Positions 44,785 to 53,834 of a stretch of 64,000 nucleotides of DNA are shown here, one piece after another. The number at the start of each line of letters is the position of its first letter. The first letter of the stretch is position 1. Location: NCBI RefSeq assembly GCF_034928825.1, contig NZ_JAYFUL010000005.1, positions 124,001-188,000 on the forward strand. Reading direction: 5' to 3'. Both the position numbers and the translations under genes were made by a program. This DNA comes from Arcicella aquatica (lineage in GTDB: Bacteria; Bacteroidota; Bacteroidia; Cytophagales; Spirosomataceae). The notes beneath the pieces were generated by a model, which was not told where the DNA came from, did no database searches, and was given only the letters and a program-made list of their open reading frames with translations.

Positions 44785-45810
44785 TTAAGCAATTTCATGT
44801 TTAGAAGAAGAATCTCGTAAAATAATCGAGGCTGGTAAAATGTATTCTTTAGATAAATACTTGTCGGAATTCTCCATGTGAACCAACAAAGTATTAATCA
44901 ATTGCTTAGACATTTCTTGGATGGGTTGTGCAATCGCTGAAATAGAAGGTCGGTGTATTCTAAACAAATCGTTGTCATCAAATACCATTATACCGATGTC
45001 TTTCCCAATTTTTATTCTTTTTCGGTTTAATAACTCTATACCACTAATGGCTAGGTAGTTGGTTGCAAAAAATATGGCGTCAACAGAGGGATTATCTATT
45101 AAAAACTGCCCGATTTCATCGGTAATGTTTTCAATTTTAGCAGAAGAATAGTCAAATTTCTTGATGATTGAAGGAATACGCTTTTCAAAAATAGCCTTCT
45201 CATAACCCAACAAACGGTCTATCATCTGTGCCTGCGAAGAATCAAGCGTAATGAGGGCAATGTTTTTATAATTTTGGGCAATTAAGTGTTTTACGGCTTT
45301 GTAGGCACTATCAAAATTATCCATTCCTACGTAGCTCACGTCAATGTCAGTACAATTTCTATCAAAAAGCACTACAGGTAAACCACTATTAATCAGTTGA
45401 GTAATATCGTTTTCTATCCCTTCCGTCGGCGTGATGATGTATCCATCCACGTTTCTTTCTCTAAAAGTATTGATTAATTCTTTGGCTTTGGTAGGATTGT
45501 TTTTGGTACTACTATAGATAATTTTATAACCGTTTTCGTAAGCGATATTCTCGATATTTCCCGCTACACTGGCAAAAAATGGATCGGCAATATCTTCAAC
45601 GATTAATCCAATTACATTGGTTTTGCCTGTTCTTAAACTTTTAGCAAGGTGATTGGGCTTAAAATTATTTTCTTCTACATACGCCAATACTCTTTTGGTG
45701 AGTTCTTCACTAATGCGTTTTTCTTTGGCTTTGCCATTAAGGATATAGGAAACAGTTGCAGTAGAAATTTTTAACGTTTCGGCAACAGCCTTAATAGACA
45801 TCTTTTTCAT
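44785..45810 (-). CDS. LacI-family transcriptional regulator
   Basis: 341 residues. The N-terminal helix-turn-helix and hinge are clear: SIKAVAETLKISTATVSYILNGKAKEKRISEELTKRVLAYVEENNFKPNHLAKSLRTGKTNVIGLI. The rest is a periplasmic-binding-protein-like effector domain (about 60-335) that senses a sugar. It is the first gene of the minus-strand carbohydrate locus and the natural local regulator of GH88, GH97, the kinase and the transporter. The effector is unknown. A further TTAAG-type dyad overlaps its own stop codon at 44774-44791. Confidence 0.94.
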   Translation of the reverse strand: MKKMSIKAVAETLKISTATVSYILNGKAKEKRISEELTKRVLAYVEENNFKPNHLAKSLRTGKTNVIGLIVEDIADPFFASVAGNIENIAYENGYKIIYSSTKNNPTKAKELINTFRERNVDGYIITPTEGIENDITQLINSGLPVVLFDRNCTDIDVSYVGMDNFDSAYKAVKHLIAQNYKNIALITLDSSQAQMIDRLLGYEKAIFEKRIPSIIKKFDYSSAKIENITDEIGQFLIDNPSVDAIFFATNYLAISGIELLNRKRIKIGKDIGIMVFDDNDLFRIHRPSISAIAQPIQEMSKQLINTLLVHMENSDKYLSKEYILPASIILRDSSSKHEIA

Positions 45811-46015
45811 CGTACTTATAATTAAATTGATTGCTTATAAAATTGGATAAATATAAGACAAGTTAAACGATTATTTTAATTTATCGAGCAGATATTACCT
45901 ATAATTCAATCAAAGCAATACAAAGCGGTATGAAGCAGAATCACGCTGATGAATTACTATTAGGTTTTATGCCCCAGCTATTCATTAATATTTGTTACAA
46001 TAAGTTAGCATATTT

Positions 46016-47326
46016 TTACTGTTTACCTTTGCCGAAAAGGTTAAAATTAGCAATGAGGTAGCGAAATGATTTTGCCGAAAAATTATCAAAGATAATTACT
46101 GTCAGTCCTTTACTTCTCAGTACAAAATACCCTGAAATGAGGATAAAGGCTTCTACCGAAATGTAGGCTACTACGGAAGCATAGTATTGTAAAACATTGA
46201 TTAACAACAAATTGATGCCAACACTAACGATACCAGCAATCAAGGTGATGTTCAGAATATACCTATCTAATTTTAAGCTTAACATGGTTTGAGCTTGAAA
46301 CAAACTCAGACTTGATAAAATCGGGACAACGCATAAATATTGAAATACACCTATTGAGTCAAGGAATTTTTCACCAAAAATGAAGGAGACGATATAGGGA
46401 GCTACTAGATAAAGAAAGACTGTGCCTAGGATAGTAATAAAGAATACCACAGGGATAATGTTTTGTACTAACTCTAGCCCTTTCTGAAGGTTAGCATTCA
46501 TCTTATTGGCAATTTCAGGGAAGATAGATTGTGAAATAGGATTAATACAAACCGTTACGACAACTGTGATCAACCTTACCGCAGCGGAATAAATCCCGAC
46601 ACTCCTATCATCTAAAAGAAAACCAATCAAGAAAACATTGGTAGTAGTATAAAGATTAATAACGATGGTAGAAACAAAATAGAAGCGTTCTTCTACCAAC
46701 AAATCGATAATTCTTTGAAGTTTTATAAAGTAAAAAGTAAGGTTGTAGCGTTTCATGGCAATATAAAATGCCCATAATCCTGCTAGTATTTGCCCTAAGC
46801 TTGTAAGAATATTAAACCAGAAAAAAGATTGTGTATCGTGTACAACAAAGAAGATGGCTATAGAAGATGCTAATTTAAAACATAGCGCAATGAGTGCTGC
46901 GGTTTGGATTTCTTGGATACCATGAAAAAACCAAGTTGGGAAAAATACACAACCCAATACAAAACTAAATGAATAAAAATGAAGAGCAAACTCTGAACGA
47001 AGGGTAGGGACAGATAAAGTACATACCAGAAACATGACAGTACTGATAACAAATAGGAATATTTTGGTAGAAATGATTTCATTAAAAGTATCTACTAATT
47101 CCGTCGGATTATCCTTTACTACTGAAATACGTTTGGTTCCTGTTGTATCAAAGCCATAATTAATCAGTAATAAAAAATAATTAATGTATGACTGTGAAAA
47201 ATTTATTTTACCAGTATAAATAGGACCAATTGCCCTAAAAACATACGGTATAACAACTAAAGGTAATACAAAACTAACTAATTGAAGGAGTAGTAAACCT
47301 CTAATATTCCTTAATACAACATTCAT
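46016..47326 (-). CDS. Oligosaccharide flippase (Wzx/PST family)
   Basis: 436 residues with about twelve membrane helices and few charged loops. The start LRNIRGLLLLQLVSFVLPLVVIPYVFRAIGPIYTGKINFSQSYINYF is typical of polysaccharide biosynthesis flippases of the MOP superfamily, which move lipid-linked oligosaccharides across the inner membrane. It stands alone: no glycosyltransferases or polymerase are adjacent, which is uncommon for Wzx proteins. A TACCTTTG promoter element lies about 50 bases upstream. Confidence 0.9.
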   Translation of the reverse strand: MNVVLRNIRGLLLLQLVSFVLPLVVIPYVFRAIGPIYTGKINFSQSYINYFLLLINYGFDTTGTKRISVVKDNPTELVDTFNEIISTKIFLFVISTVMFLVCTLSVPTLRSEFALHFYSFSFVLGCVFFPTWFFHGIQEIQTAALIALCFKLASSIAIFFVVHDTQSFFWFNILTSLGQILAGLWAFYIAMKRYNLTFYFIKLQRIIDLLVEERFYFVSTIVINLYTTTNVFLIGFLLDDRSVGIYSAAVRLITVVVTVCINPISQSIFPEIANKMNANLQKGLELVQNIIPVVFFITILGTVFLYLVAPYIVSFIFGEKFLDSIGVFQYLCVVPILSSLSLFQAQTMLSLKLDRYILNITLIAGIVSVGINLLLINVLQYYASVVAYISVEAFILISGYFVLRSKGLTVIIFDNFSAKSFRYLIANFNLFGKGKQ

Positions 47327-47375
47327 TTTTATAAGTTTGACAATAAAATAGCGGTTATGCGGAGAATTTAACCCT

Positions 47376-47383
47376 CAAAGGTA
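47376..47383 (-). promoter_or_regulatory. -7 promoter element for the flippase gene
   Basis: The minus strand reads TACCTTTG, an exact TAnnTTTG match, about 50 bases before the flippase start. The -33 element is not convincing. Confidence 0.5.
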
Positions 47384-47509
47384 AGCAAAACAAGCATAAA
47401 CACTTACCATATTGCTATAGATTTATCTACGTCAATTCTTCTTGACAGTTTTTTGTTACAAACTTAGCTTAAATATTATAATTAGGAACACGTATAGTTT
47501 TTTTAATAT

Positions 47510-47671
47510 TGAAGCTGTTTAAACTTTTCCTTTCGGGTTAAACTAAGTCTTTTAGAATAGCTTGTTCCAAAATTTACTCAACGTAGCGATGCTTTGCTTC
47601 GAAAATTTTGAAAAAATCAATTCAAAAATACAATACTTTCACCTCAGAAACGGAAAGTTTAAACAGCTTCA
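47510..47671. repeat. 162-base non-coding element with 20-base inverted ends
   Basis: The ends, 47510-47530 and 47652-47671, are reverse complements over 20 bases with one base missing. Inside lies a second inverted pair (CAAAATTT near 47558, AAATTTTG near 47604). There is no reading frame of note. It could be a MITE-like element or a structured RNA. It lies 27 bases past the sigma-factor stop. Confidence 0.6.
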
Positions 47672-47698
47672 TTTTATGAGGATTATTGATTTTAAGCA

Positions 47699-48298
47699 TT
47701 AAAACATTTTTTTCCAATGGTTTGGAAATAATGCCCTTAGTGTAATTAATGCTTTTTGAAGGTGGTTAGAAACGGATTGATTGTTAATATTCATTATATT
47801 AGCAATATCAGAATGACTAACGCCTTGATAAAATTTCAAGAAAAGTACTTCGCGCTGACGTTTTGGTAATAACTCTATTGCTTTTCGCATGCGTTGCTCA
47901 TTTTGTGAATATCGTTCATATTCGATTAAGCTATTTTCAATGGTTTGCTCATCTGTTAAGTTATCTTCATCATCAAAATTATCATACAGCACATTCCATT
48001 GATTTTTTCGCAATTGTGATATCAAGTTATTACGGGTAGCACGAACCAAATAGATGGTCATCACATTTATTTCACCTACAACATTGCGTTTTTCCCATAG
48101 ATATAAAAAGAGGTCTTGAATAACATCCTTGACCAATTCTCTGTCTTTCGTAATGTTCAGTCCATAGTTAAATAATATTCTATAATGGCTTTCACAAAGC
48201 TGTGCATACGCTTCCCTGCTCCCTAGCTTAGCTTGATTCCATAATTCGAGATAAAAATCATTAGATTTTGATAACGTTTCTAGCTGTTTATTTCCCAT
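47699..48298 (-). CDS. ECF-type RNA polymerase sigma factor
   Basis: 199 residues. Region 2 is seen in ELWNQAKLGSREAYAQLCESHYRILFNYGLNITKDRELVKDVIQDLFLYLWEKR and region 4 in MRKAIELLPKRQREVLFLKFYQGVSHSDIANIMNINNQSVSNHLQKALITLR, with a short linker, so this is an ECF sigma. Bacteroidota ECF sigmas of this length often pair with a FecR-like anti-sigma and a TonB receptor, but neither is adjacent here. A perfect dyad (TGCTTAAT-TG-ATTAAGCA) lies four bases before the start codon, a good site for an operator. Confidence 0.92.
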   Translation of the reverse strand: MGNKQLETLSKSNDFYLELWNQAKLGSREAYAQLCESHYRILFNYGLNITKDRELVKDVIQDLFLYLWEKRNVVGEINVMTIYLVRATRNNLISQLRKNQWNVLYDNFDDEDNLTDEQTIENSLIEYERYSQNEQRMRKAIELLPKRQREVLFLKFYQGVSHSDIANIMNINNQSVSNHLQKALITLRALFPNHWKKMF

Positions 48299-48301
48299 GA
48301 C

Positions 48302-48326
48302 TGCTTAATTGATTAAGCAAATATAA
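48302..48326. promoter_or_regulatory. Palindromic operator candidate upstream of the sigma factor
   Basis: TGCTTAATTGATTAAGCA (48302-48319) has 8-base perfect arms around a 2-base centre. The extended 25 bases match 44549-44573 at 22 positions. It lies between the promoter region and the start codon of the sigma-factor gene, a place where a bound repressor would block expression. Confidence 0.45.
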
Positions 48327-48482
48327 TAATAAAAATATTAAATAAAACAATTTTGCGATTTTTTAGCAATTATTTTATTTCGTCTATAGTTTCCTTTCTT
48401 CTGCGCAGCGATTAAAATAAAAAAATTAGTCCTGAAAGTGGCTTGGTTTTGTTTAAATGCATTAATGCCAAAATATACTTCA

Positions 48483-48519
48483 TAAAAAAACCTCTGCAAG
48501 CATTTATCTTACAGAGGTA
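48483..48519 (-). terminator. Terminator of the six-cysteine lipoprotein genes
   Basis: On the minus strand a 6-7 base GC stem (CCTCTG with CAGAGG) is followed by a run of seven T residues, about 55 bases past the stop of the last lipoprotein gene. Confidence 0.75.
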
Positions 48520-48576
48520 AAAACAGTATTTTGAATGCGTGATATGAGGTTAAACAATCTTGTGGTAATCAAGCTA

Positions 48577-49023
48577 TTATTTAGCTTTCACAAATTTGGT
48601 TACGTTAAAACAGTTTTCTACTACAAGCGTATCGTTCTCAATTTTTTGAACTGTCCAACCATCACACGCTATAGCGATACAAAGTACATTTGGACAAGGT
48701 TTAAAATCAGAAAAAGTAATTTTGTTATCTTTGAACGTGTATTTATTGCCAATCCAGCCACAACAATCTGCACCAGGCTTTCCATCACTTAAATAGTTGC
48801 CATCAGCTGTAAATTCAATGGTTGGTAAAGCAACTAATGTATTAATCGTTGTCCATTTGGCATCTGCCCCTTTATCTTTTTGCATATAAGTAGGGTTCCA
48901 TTTTCCTACTAATTGATTAGCAGAAACTTTGGCTGAACTTTCTTTTCCGGGGGTTACTTCATCTACTGATTTACAAGAGCTAACCATTAAAAGTAATCCT
49001 AAACTTAATGTTAATAATTTCAT
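48577..49023 (-). CDS. Six-cysteine lipocalin-like lipoprotein, copy 1
   Basis: 148 residues with lipobox VSSC (Cys17). The mature part opens with an LVGKW motif, as in lipocalin-like domains, and has strands ending IEFTADGNYLSDGKPGADCC, then GNKYTFKDNKITFSDF and a last block KIENDTLVVENC. Six cysteines after the lipobox are conserved in all three tandem copies (CC pair, then four singles), suggesting three disulfides. The ligand is unknown. It is the third gene in transcription order and is followed by a terminator. Confidence 0.75.
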   Translation of the reverse strand: MKLLTLSLGLLLMVSSCKSVDEVTPGKESSAKVSANQLVGKWNPTYMQKDKGADAKWTTINTLVALPTIEFTADGNYLSDGKPGADCCGWIGNKYTFKDNKITFSDFKPCPNVLCIAIACDGWTVQKIENDTLVVENCFNVTKFVKAK

Positions 49024-49101
49024 GTTATTTAAAGTTTAAATTTTAATAAACTGTTTTTATAAAGACGTAGAAATTATTTTGATGGTTGGAATTGTCGTTT
49101 C

Positions 49102-49536
49102 TTATTTTACCCTGACAAATTGGTTTTTAGTAGAACATTGCACTAATACCAATGTATCATTTTTCAATTGCTCAATTTTCAATGTATTACAAATAAAACC
49201 ACAGTCAACCGTAGGGCAAATTTTGGGGTCTGAAAATGTAATTACTTTATCTGATAGGCTGTATTTATTTCCTGCAAAACAACAATCTCCTCCTGCCTTA
49301 CCATCTCGCAAAAAATCTCCTTTTTTTGTAAACTCCCAAACAGAAGGTGTTACAGCAGCAAAGGTTTGAGGCACGTACCAATCACTCCAAGTACCATCGG
49401 CTTTTTTGGATTGCATCTGCCCAGTAGATAGCCATTTATTAACCAAACTATTTGGGTCAATTTCTTCTTTTGATTTACACGATGCTAATATTGCAAGAAG
49501 TAAAATATAATAATATGGTGTTTTCATAATATTCAT
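49102..49536 (-). CDS. Six-cysteine lipocalin-like lipoprotein, copy 2
   Basis: 144 residues; a second ATG three codons in is an equally good start. Lipobox ILASC. It shares with copy 3 the block TWSDWYVPQT, and with both copies LRDGKAGGDCCFAGNKY and the six-cysteine pattern ending NDTLVLVQC. It is the middle gene of three on the minus strand, with gaps of 78 and 19 bases to its neighbours, so co-transcription with copy 3 is very likely. Copies 2 and 3 are closer to each other than to copy 1. Confidence 0.75.
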   Translation of the reverse strand: MNIMKTPYYYILLLAILASCKSKEEIDPNSLVNKWLSTGQMQSKKADGTWSDWYVPQTFAAVTPSVWEFTKKGDFLRDGKAGGDCCFAGNKYSLSDKVITFSDPKICPTVDCGFICNTLKIEQLKNDTLVLVQCSTKNQFVRVK

Positions 49537-49555
49537 ATCTAATTAAAGTGTAACA

Positions 49556-49984
49556 TTATTGAGTTTTGTAAAACTTACTTCTACTAAAACATTCCTTTAA
49601 TACTAGAGTATCTTTATTGGTAAACTCAAAAGACCAATTATTGCAATTCATGCAAAATACAGCTGCACAAGGAGATGCTAATTCTGTAAAAGAAATTTTA
49701 TTCCCCGATACCAAATATTTGTTGCCAGCAAAGCAACAAGTACCACCGGCTTTCCCGTCCCTCAAAAATCTTCCATCACTCGTAAATTCCCAAATTGAAA
49801 CAGGTACTGCAACTAAAGTCTGTGGTACATACCAGTCGCTCCAACCACCGTCTGTATTTTTGGTTTGCATCTGCCCAGTAGCTATCCATTTACCAACAAT
49901 ACTTTTTGGCTCTGTTGCTATGTCTGATTTACAACTAATCAAACTAAAAAAACATAATATCATCAATACAAGTATTTTTTTCAT
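49556..49984 (-). CDS. Six-cysteine lipocalin-like lipoprotein, copy 3
   Basis: 142 residues with lipobox LISC (Cys18). It starts its mature part with SIVGKWIATGQMQTK, then GGWSDWYVPQT and FLRDGKAGGTCCFAGNKY, and keeps all six cysteines though one pair is shifted (FCMNC). It is the first gene in transcription order and is divergent from ileS. I do not know a function for this family; the surface lipoprotein location is inferred from the lipobox. Confidence 0.75.
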   Translation of the reverse strand: MKKILVLMILCFFSLISCKSDIATEPKSIVGKWIATGQMQTKNTDGGWSDWYVPQTLVAVPVSIWEFTSDGRFLRDGKAGGTCCFAGNKYLVSGNKISFTELASPCAAVFCMNCNNWSFEFTNKDTLVLKECFSRSKFYKTQ

Positions 49985-50126
49985 CAGTTTATTTGTTAGC
50001 TATTAAATGATTGTTTTTTAATATAGAATGCTTCACTAAACAAAGACACCATTCTTATCTAAAACGTTGGAATATTGAAAATACTTTTCTTACTACTTAT
50101 TCCTTCCAAAAGCCAGTCATTTATTG

Positions 50127-50134
50127 TACTTTTG
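50127..50134 (+). promoter_or_regulatory. -7 promoter element for ileS
   Basis: TACTTTTG matches TAnnTTTG, about 80 bases before the ileS ATG. No good -33 TTG is seen at the right spacing. I see no T-box leader. Confidence 0.45.
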
Positions 50135-50214
50135 CAGGAATTTTCTCAGCCTATTAGATAAAAACATCTCAACAGATAATTTTTAACAACGTAATAAACG
50201 AATTATAGTCCATA

Positions 50215-53200
50215 ATGAATTTTGAAGAATATAAAAACCTTGACTATGGTCAGGTTGCAGACGAAATCCTTAAATTTTGGCAAGACAAAAAGATTTTTGA
50301 AAAGTCTATCGAAACCCGTGAGGGCAATCCAACTTTCACTTTTTATGAAGGTCCCCCTTCGGCAAATGGAACACCGGGTATTCACCACGTGATGGCTCGT
50401 GCGATTAAGGATATTTTCTGTCGTTATCAAACTTTAAAAGGCAAGCAAGTAAAACGCAAAGGCGGATGGGACACCCACGGTTTGCCGGTGGAATTACAAG
50501 TAGAAAAAGAATTAGGAATTACCAAAGACGATATTGGTAATCTTAAATCTCCAAAATATGTTTCGGTAGAAGAATACAACAAGAAGTGTCGTGAAACAGT
50601 CATGAAATTCACTGACCAGTGGAACGATTTGACTGAGAAAATGGGCTATTGGGTGGATTTGGATAACCCATACATTACTTATGAAAACGATTATATCGAG
50701 TCGGTTTGGCATTTGTTGAAAACCCTTTACGAAAAAGGATTATTATATAAAGGCTATACTATTCAGCCATATTCGCCAGCAGCAGGAACGGGGCTTTCTT
50801 CCCATGAGCTTAATCAACCGGGTTGTTATCGTGAAGTAAAAGATACTTCGTTGACGGCTCAGTTTAAAGTAAAATTGACTGGCAAATCGGGTTTCTTGTT
50901 TGACGGTGCCGATAGTAGCAATATTTATATCTTAGCTTGGACGACTACCCCTTGGACTTTACCTGCGAACTCAGCTTTAACGGTGGGTAAAAACATAGAA
51001 TATTCTTTAATTAAATCTTTCAACCCTTACACTTACGAACCCGTAAACGTAGTGTTGGCCAAAGATTTAGTTGGCAAGTATTTCAATGAAAAAGGAAAAG
51101 ATGGTGATTTTTCGAAATATAACGATGGAGATAAAATCATTCCTTGGAAAGAAGTATTCAGTTTCAAAGGGAATTTCCTAGAAGGCATAGAATATGAGCA
51201 ACTAATGCCTTATGTTCAACCTGAAAGTGCTGCTTTCAGAGTAATCATTGGTGATTTTGTTACGACAGAAGATGGTACGGGTGTAGTACATACTTCTCCG
51301 ACCTTTGGTGCGGACGACTTTAGAGTGGCTCAACAAAATGGTATTCCTTCTATTTTTGTCAAAGACGAAACGGGCAAAGAAGTACCAATTGTCAATCGCC
51401 AAGGTCGTTTTGTAGCTGAAATTACTGATTATGCCAACGAGCCTGTAAAAGAAGCTTATTTATCAGATGAAGAAAAAGAAGAACAACGCATCAAACAAGG
51501 AAGAGATAAATATCTATCTGTTGACGAACGCATTGCTATTCAATTGAAAACGGAGAACAAAGCGTTCAACGTTCAGAAATTTGATCACTCTTATCCACAT
51601 TGCTGGAGAACCGATAAACCTGTATTATACTATCCATTGGATTCTTGGTTTATCCGCACGACGGCAGTAAAAGATAAAATGATTGCACTAAACAATACCA
51701 TCAACTGGAAACCAGAATCTACGGGCACTGGTCGTTTTGGTAATTGGTTAGAAAACTTAGTAGACTGGAATTTATCTCGTTCAAGATATTGGGGAACTCC
51801 TCTACCAATCTGGCGTTCGGAAGATGGCGAAGACGTTTGTATCGGTTCTTTAAAAGAACTAGAAAACGGCATAACACATGCTTTGAAAGATGATGTATTA
51901 TCGGCAGAACAACGTGCAGCTAACGAGAAGTTTTTAGACTTATTAAAAGCAGGTACTGAAGACTTACACCGTCCGTTTGTAGATGAAGTATATTTGGTTT
52001 CAGCTTCGGGTAAAGTAATGACGCGCGAAACAGACCTTATCGACGTTTGGTTTGATTCTGGAGCGATGCCTTATGCACAATGGCATTATCCGTTCGAGAA
52101 CAAAGATATTTTTGATGAAGCTTATCCAGCCGATTTTATCTCGGAAGGTGTTGACCAAACACGTGGTTGGTTCTTTACCTTACATGCTATTTCGGCAATG
52201 GTTTCTGATTCTGTTGCTTTCAAAAACGTAGTTTCTACGGGCTTGGTATTGGATAAAAATGGTAACAAAATGTCTAAACGTTTAGGCAATGCTGTTGATC
52301 CATTTGAAACCCTGAAGAAATATGGTGCAGACCCAACGCGTTGGTACATGATTACGAATGCACAACCTTGGGATAACCTTAAATTCGATTTATCAGGCAT
52401 TACCGAAGTACGGAACAAATTCTTTGGAACGCTTACCAATACCTATAATTTCTTTGCACTGTATGCCAGCTTAGACGGCTACACGCCAACAGGAAAGCTT
52501 GATAAAAGCATTGCCACAGAGCTTGACCAATGGATTTTATCAAAACTACAAACATTGATAAAAGAAGTAGATGAGGCTTACAATACTTATGAACCAACTA
52601 AAGCTGGGCGTGCCATTCAAGAATTTGTGGGTGACCACCTTTCTAACTGGTATGTACGCTTGGGTAGAAGACGTTTCTGGAAAGGCGAAGTGACCTCAGA
52701 CAAACAATCGGCTTATGAAACGTTAGCTTACTGTTTGAAAACGATTGCTCAATTGATGTCACCAATTGCACCATTTTATGGAGATTGGTTGTATCAAAAG
52801 ATAGATAAACCTAGAATTTTTGCTATAAAAGACACAATAAAGAAATATCAGGGTGCGGATAAAAATTCCTTATCTGGGAAAGCAAGAATGTTCTTAGAGT
52901 CAGAGTTGAAACAAATTTCTCCGAATCTTCCTTCGGATGATATTATATCTGTTCACTTAACGAACTTCCCGAAAGTACAGCACGAATGGATTAATACTGA
53001 ATTGGAAACTTCGATGGATTTGGCTCAAAGAATTTGTTCTTTGATTCACTCTTTGAGAAAAACCAATCGTATTAAAGTACGTCAGCCATTGTCGAAGATT
53101 TTGATTCCGATATTGAGCGAGCAAACACGTGAACAAATCCGTCATGTAGACGAATTGATTAAGACAGAGGTAAACATCAAAGCAGTTGAATACTTAAATG

Positions 53201-53730
53201 ATGCGTCGGGCGTATTGTCGAAAAAAGTAAAACCAAACTTTAAAGCATTAGGTCCTAAATTCGGTAAAGACATGAAAGCAGTTGCTGCTGTAATTACTGC
53301 AATGACTGCCGAAGACTTGAAAGCTTTAGAAGAAAACAAGACGATAAGCCTTGATAATTATACGATTGCCCTAGAAGATGTTGAAATCCAAACAGAAGAT
53401 TTACCAGGATACCTAACAGCATCAGACGCAGGTATCACGGTGGCATTAGACATCAATATTACACCTGAGCTGAAACAAGAAGGTATCGCTCGTGATTTTG
53501 TGAATCGTATCCAGAACTTACGTAAAGATTCAGGCTTTGAAGTAACCGATAAAATCAGCATCCAATTACTAGATTCTGATGCCGAAGTAACGGCTGGTGT
53601 GGTAGCCTTCAAAGACTTTATCAGTCAGGAAGTACAAGCACTTTCGCTAGAAGTAGTCAACGAATTAGCCGACGGACAAGATGTTGAATTTGAAGAATTG
53701 ACTTTGACAGTAAAAGTTGCAGTAGTGTAG
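50215..53730 (+). CDS. ileS: Isoleucine--tRNA ligase, long form
   Basis: 1171 residues. The HIGH-type motif is GIHH at 55-58 within PPSANGTPGIHHVMARA, and the KMSKS-type motif is KMSKRLGN near residue 684. The long insertion between them holds the CP1 editing domain that clears misactivated valine, and ARTRGWFFTLHAIS-type class I blocks follow (here DQTRGWFFTLHAISAM). An anticodon-binding region and a C-terminal extension make up the rest. The length and the TPGIHH form resemble the eukaryote-like type 2 IleS found in several bacterial phyla; this is a resemblance only. It is monocistronic with a terminator after the stop. Confidence 0.97.
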   Translation: MNFEEYKNLDYGQVADEILKFWQDKKIFEKSIETREGNPTFTFYEGPPSANGTPGIHHVMARAIKDIFCRYQTLKGKQVKRKGGWDTHGLPVELQVEKELGITKDDIGNLKSPKYVSVEEYNKKCRETVMKFTDQWNDLTEKMGYWVDLDNPYITYENDYIESVWHLLKTLYEKGLLYKGYTIQPYSPAAGTGLSSHELNQPGCYREVKDTSLTAQFKVKLTGKSGFLFDGADSSNIYILAWTTTPWTLPANSALTVGKNIEYSLIKSFNPYTYEPVNVVLAKDLVGKYFNEKGKDGDFSKYNDGDKIIPWKEVFSFKGNFLEGIEYEQLMPYVQPESAAFRVIIGDFVTTEDGTGVVHTSPTFGADDFRVAQQNGIPSIFVKDETGKEVPIVNRQGRFVAEITDYANEPVKEAYLSDEEKEEQRIKQGRDKYLSVDERIAIQLKTENKAFNVQKFDHSYPHCWRTDKPVLYYPLDSWFIRTTAVKDKMIALNNTINWKPESTGTGRFGNWLENLVDWNLSRSRYWGTPLPIWRSEDGEDVCIGSLKELENGITHALKDDVLSAEQRAANEKFLDLLKAGTEDLHRPFVDEVYLVSASGKVMTRETDLIDVWFDSGAMPYAQWHYPFENKDIFDEAYPADFISEGVDQTRGWFFTLHAISAMVSDSVAFKNVVSTGLVLDKNGNKMSKRLGNAVDPFETLKKYGADPTRWYMITNAQPWDNLKFDLSGITEVRNKFFGTLTNTYNFFALYASLDGYTPTGKLDKSIATELDQWILSKLQTLIKEVDEAYNTYEPTKAGRAIQEFVGDHLSNWYVRLGRRRFWKGEVTSDKQSAYETLAYCLKTIAQLMSPIAPFYGDWLYQKIDKPRIFAIKDTIKKYQGADKNSLSGKARMFLESELKQISPNLPSDDIISVHLTNFPKVQHEWINTELETSMDLAQRICSLIHSLRKTNRIKVRQPLSKILIPILSEQTREQIRHVDELIKTEVNIKAVEYLNDASGVLSKKVKPNFKALGPKFGKDMKAVAAVITAMTAEDLKALEENKTISLDNYTIALEDVEIQTEDLPGYLTASDAGITVALDINITPELKQEGIARDFVNRIQNLRKDSGFEVTDKISIQLLDSDAEVTAGVVAFKDFISQEVQALSLEVVNELADGQDVEFEELTLTVKVAVV

Positions 53731-53790
53731 TTCGAGTTTACAACTCGAAAAATAGAAAGGGAAGTTTTCATGTATGAAGGCTTCCCTTTT
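53731..53790 (+). terminator. Hairpin and intrinsic terminator after ileS
   Basis: A small 7-base stem (53731-53737 with 53743-53749) is followed by a 9-base stem (53756-53764 with 53781-53789) and T residues. Together they end the ileS transcript. Confidence 0.8.
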
Positions 53791-53834
53791 ATGTTTAAAT
53801 TACTTTTTCTTAATACGCCTTAAAAGTCACCTTA

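Larger units (their letters stand above)
47327..47698. other. Intergenic region between flippase and sigma factor
   Basis: About 372 non-coding bases hold the flippase promoter element and a 162-base element with inverted ends (47510-47671), both listed separately. I see no RNA gene of a known class. Confidence 0.6.

Noticed and set aside
50135..50214. T-box or other riboswitch before ileS
   Set aside because: The region is too short and lacks the T-box core sequence or a terminator hairpin.
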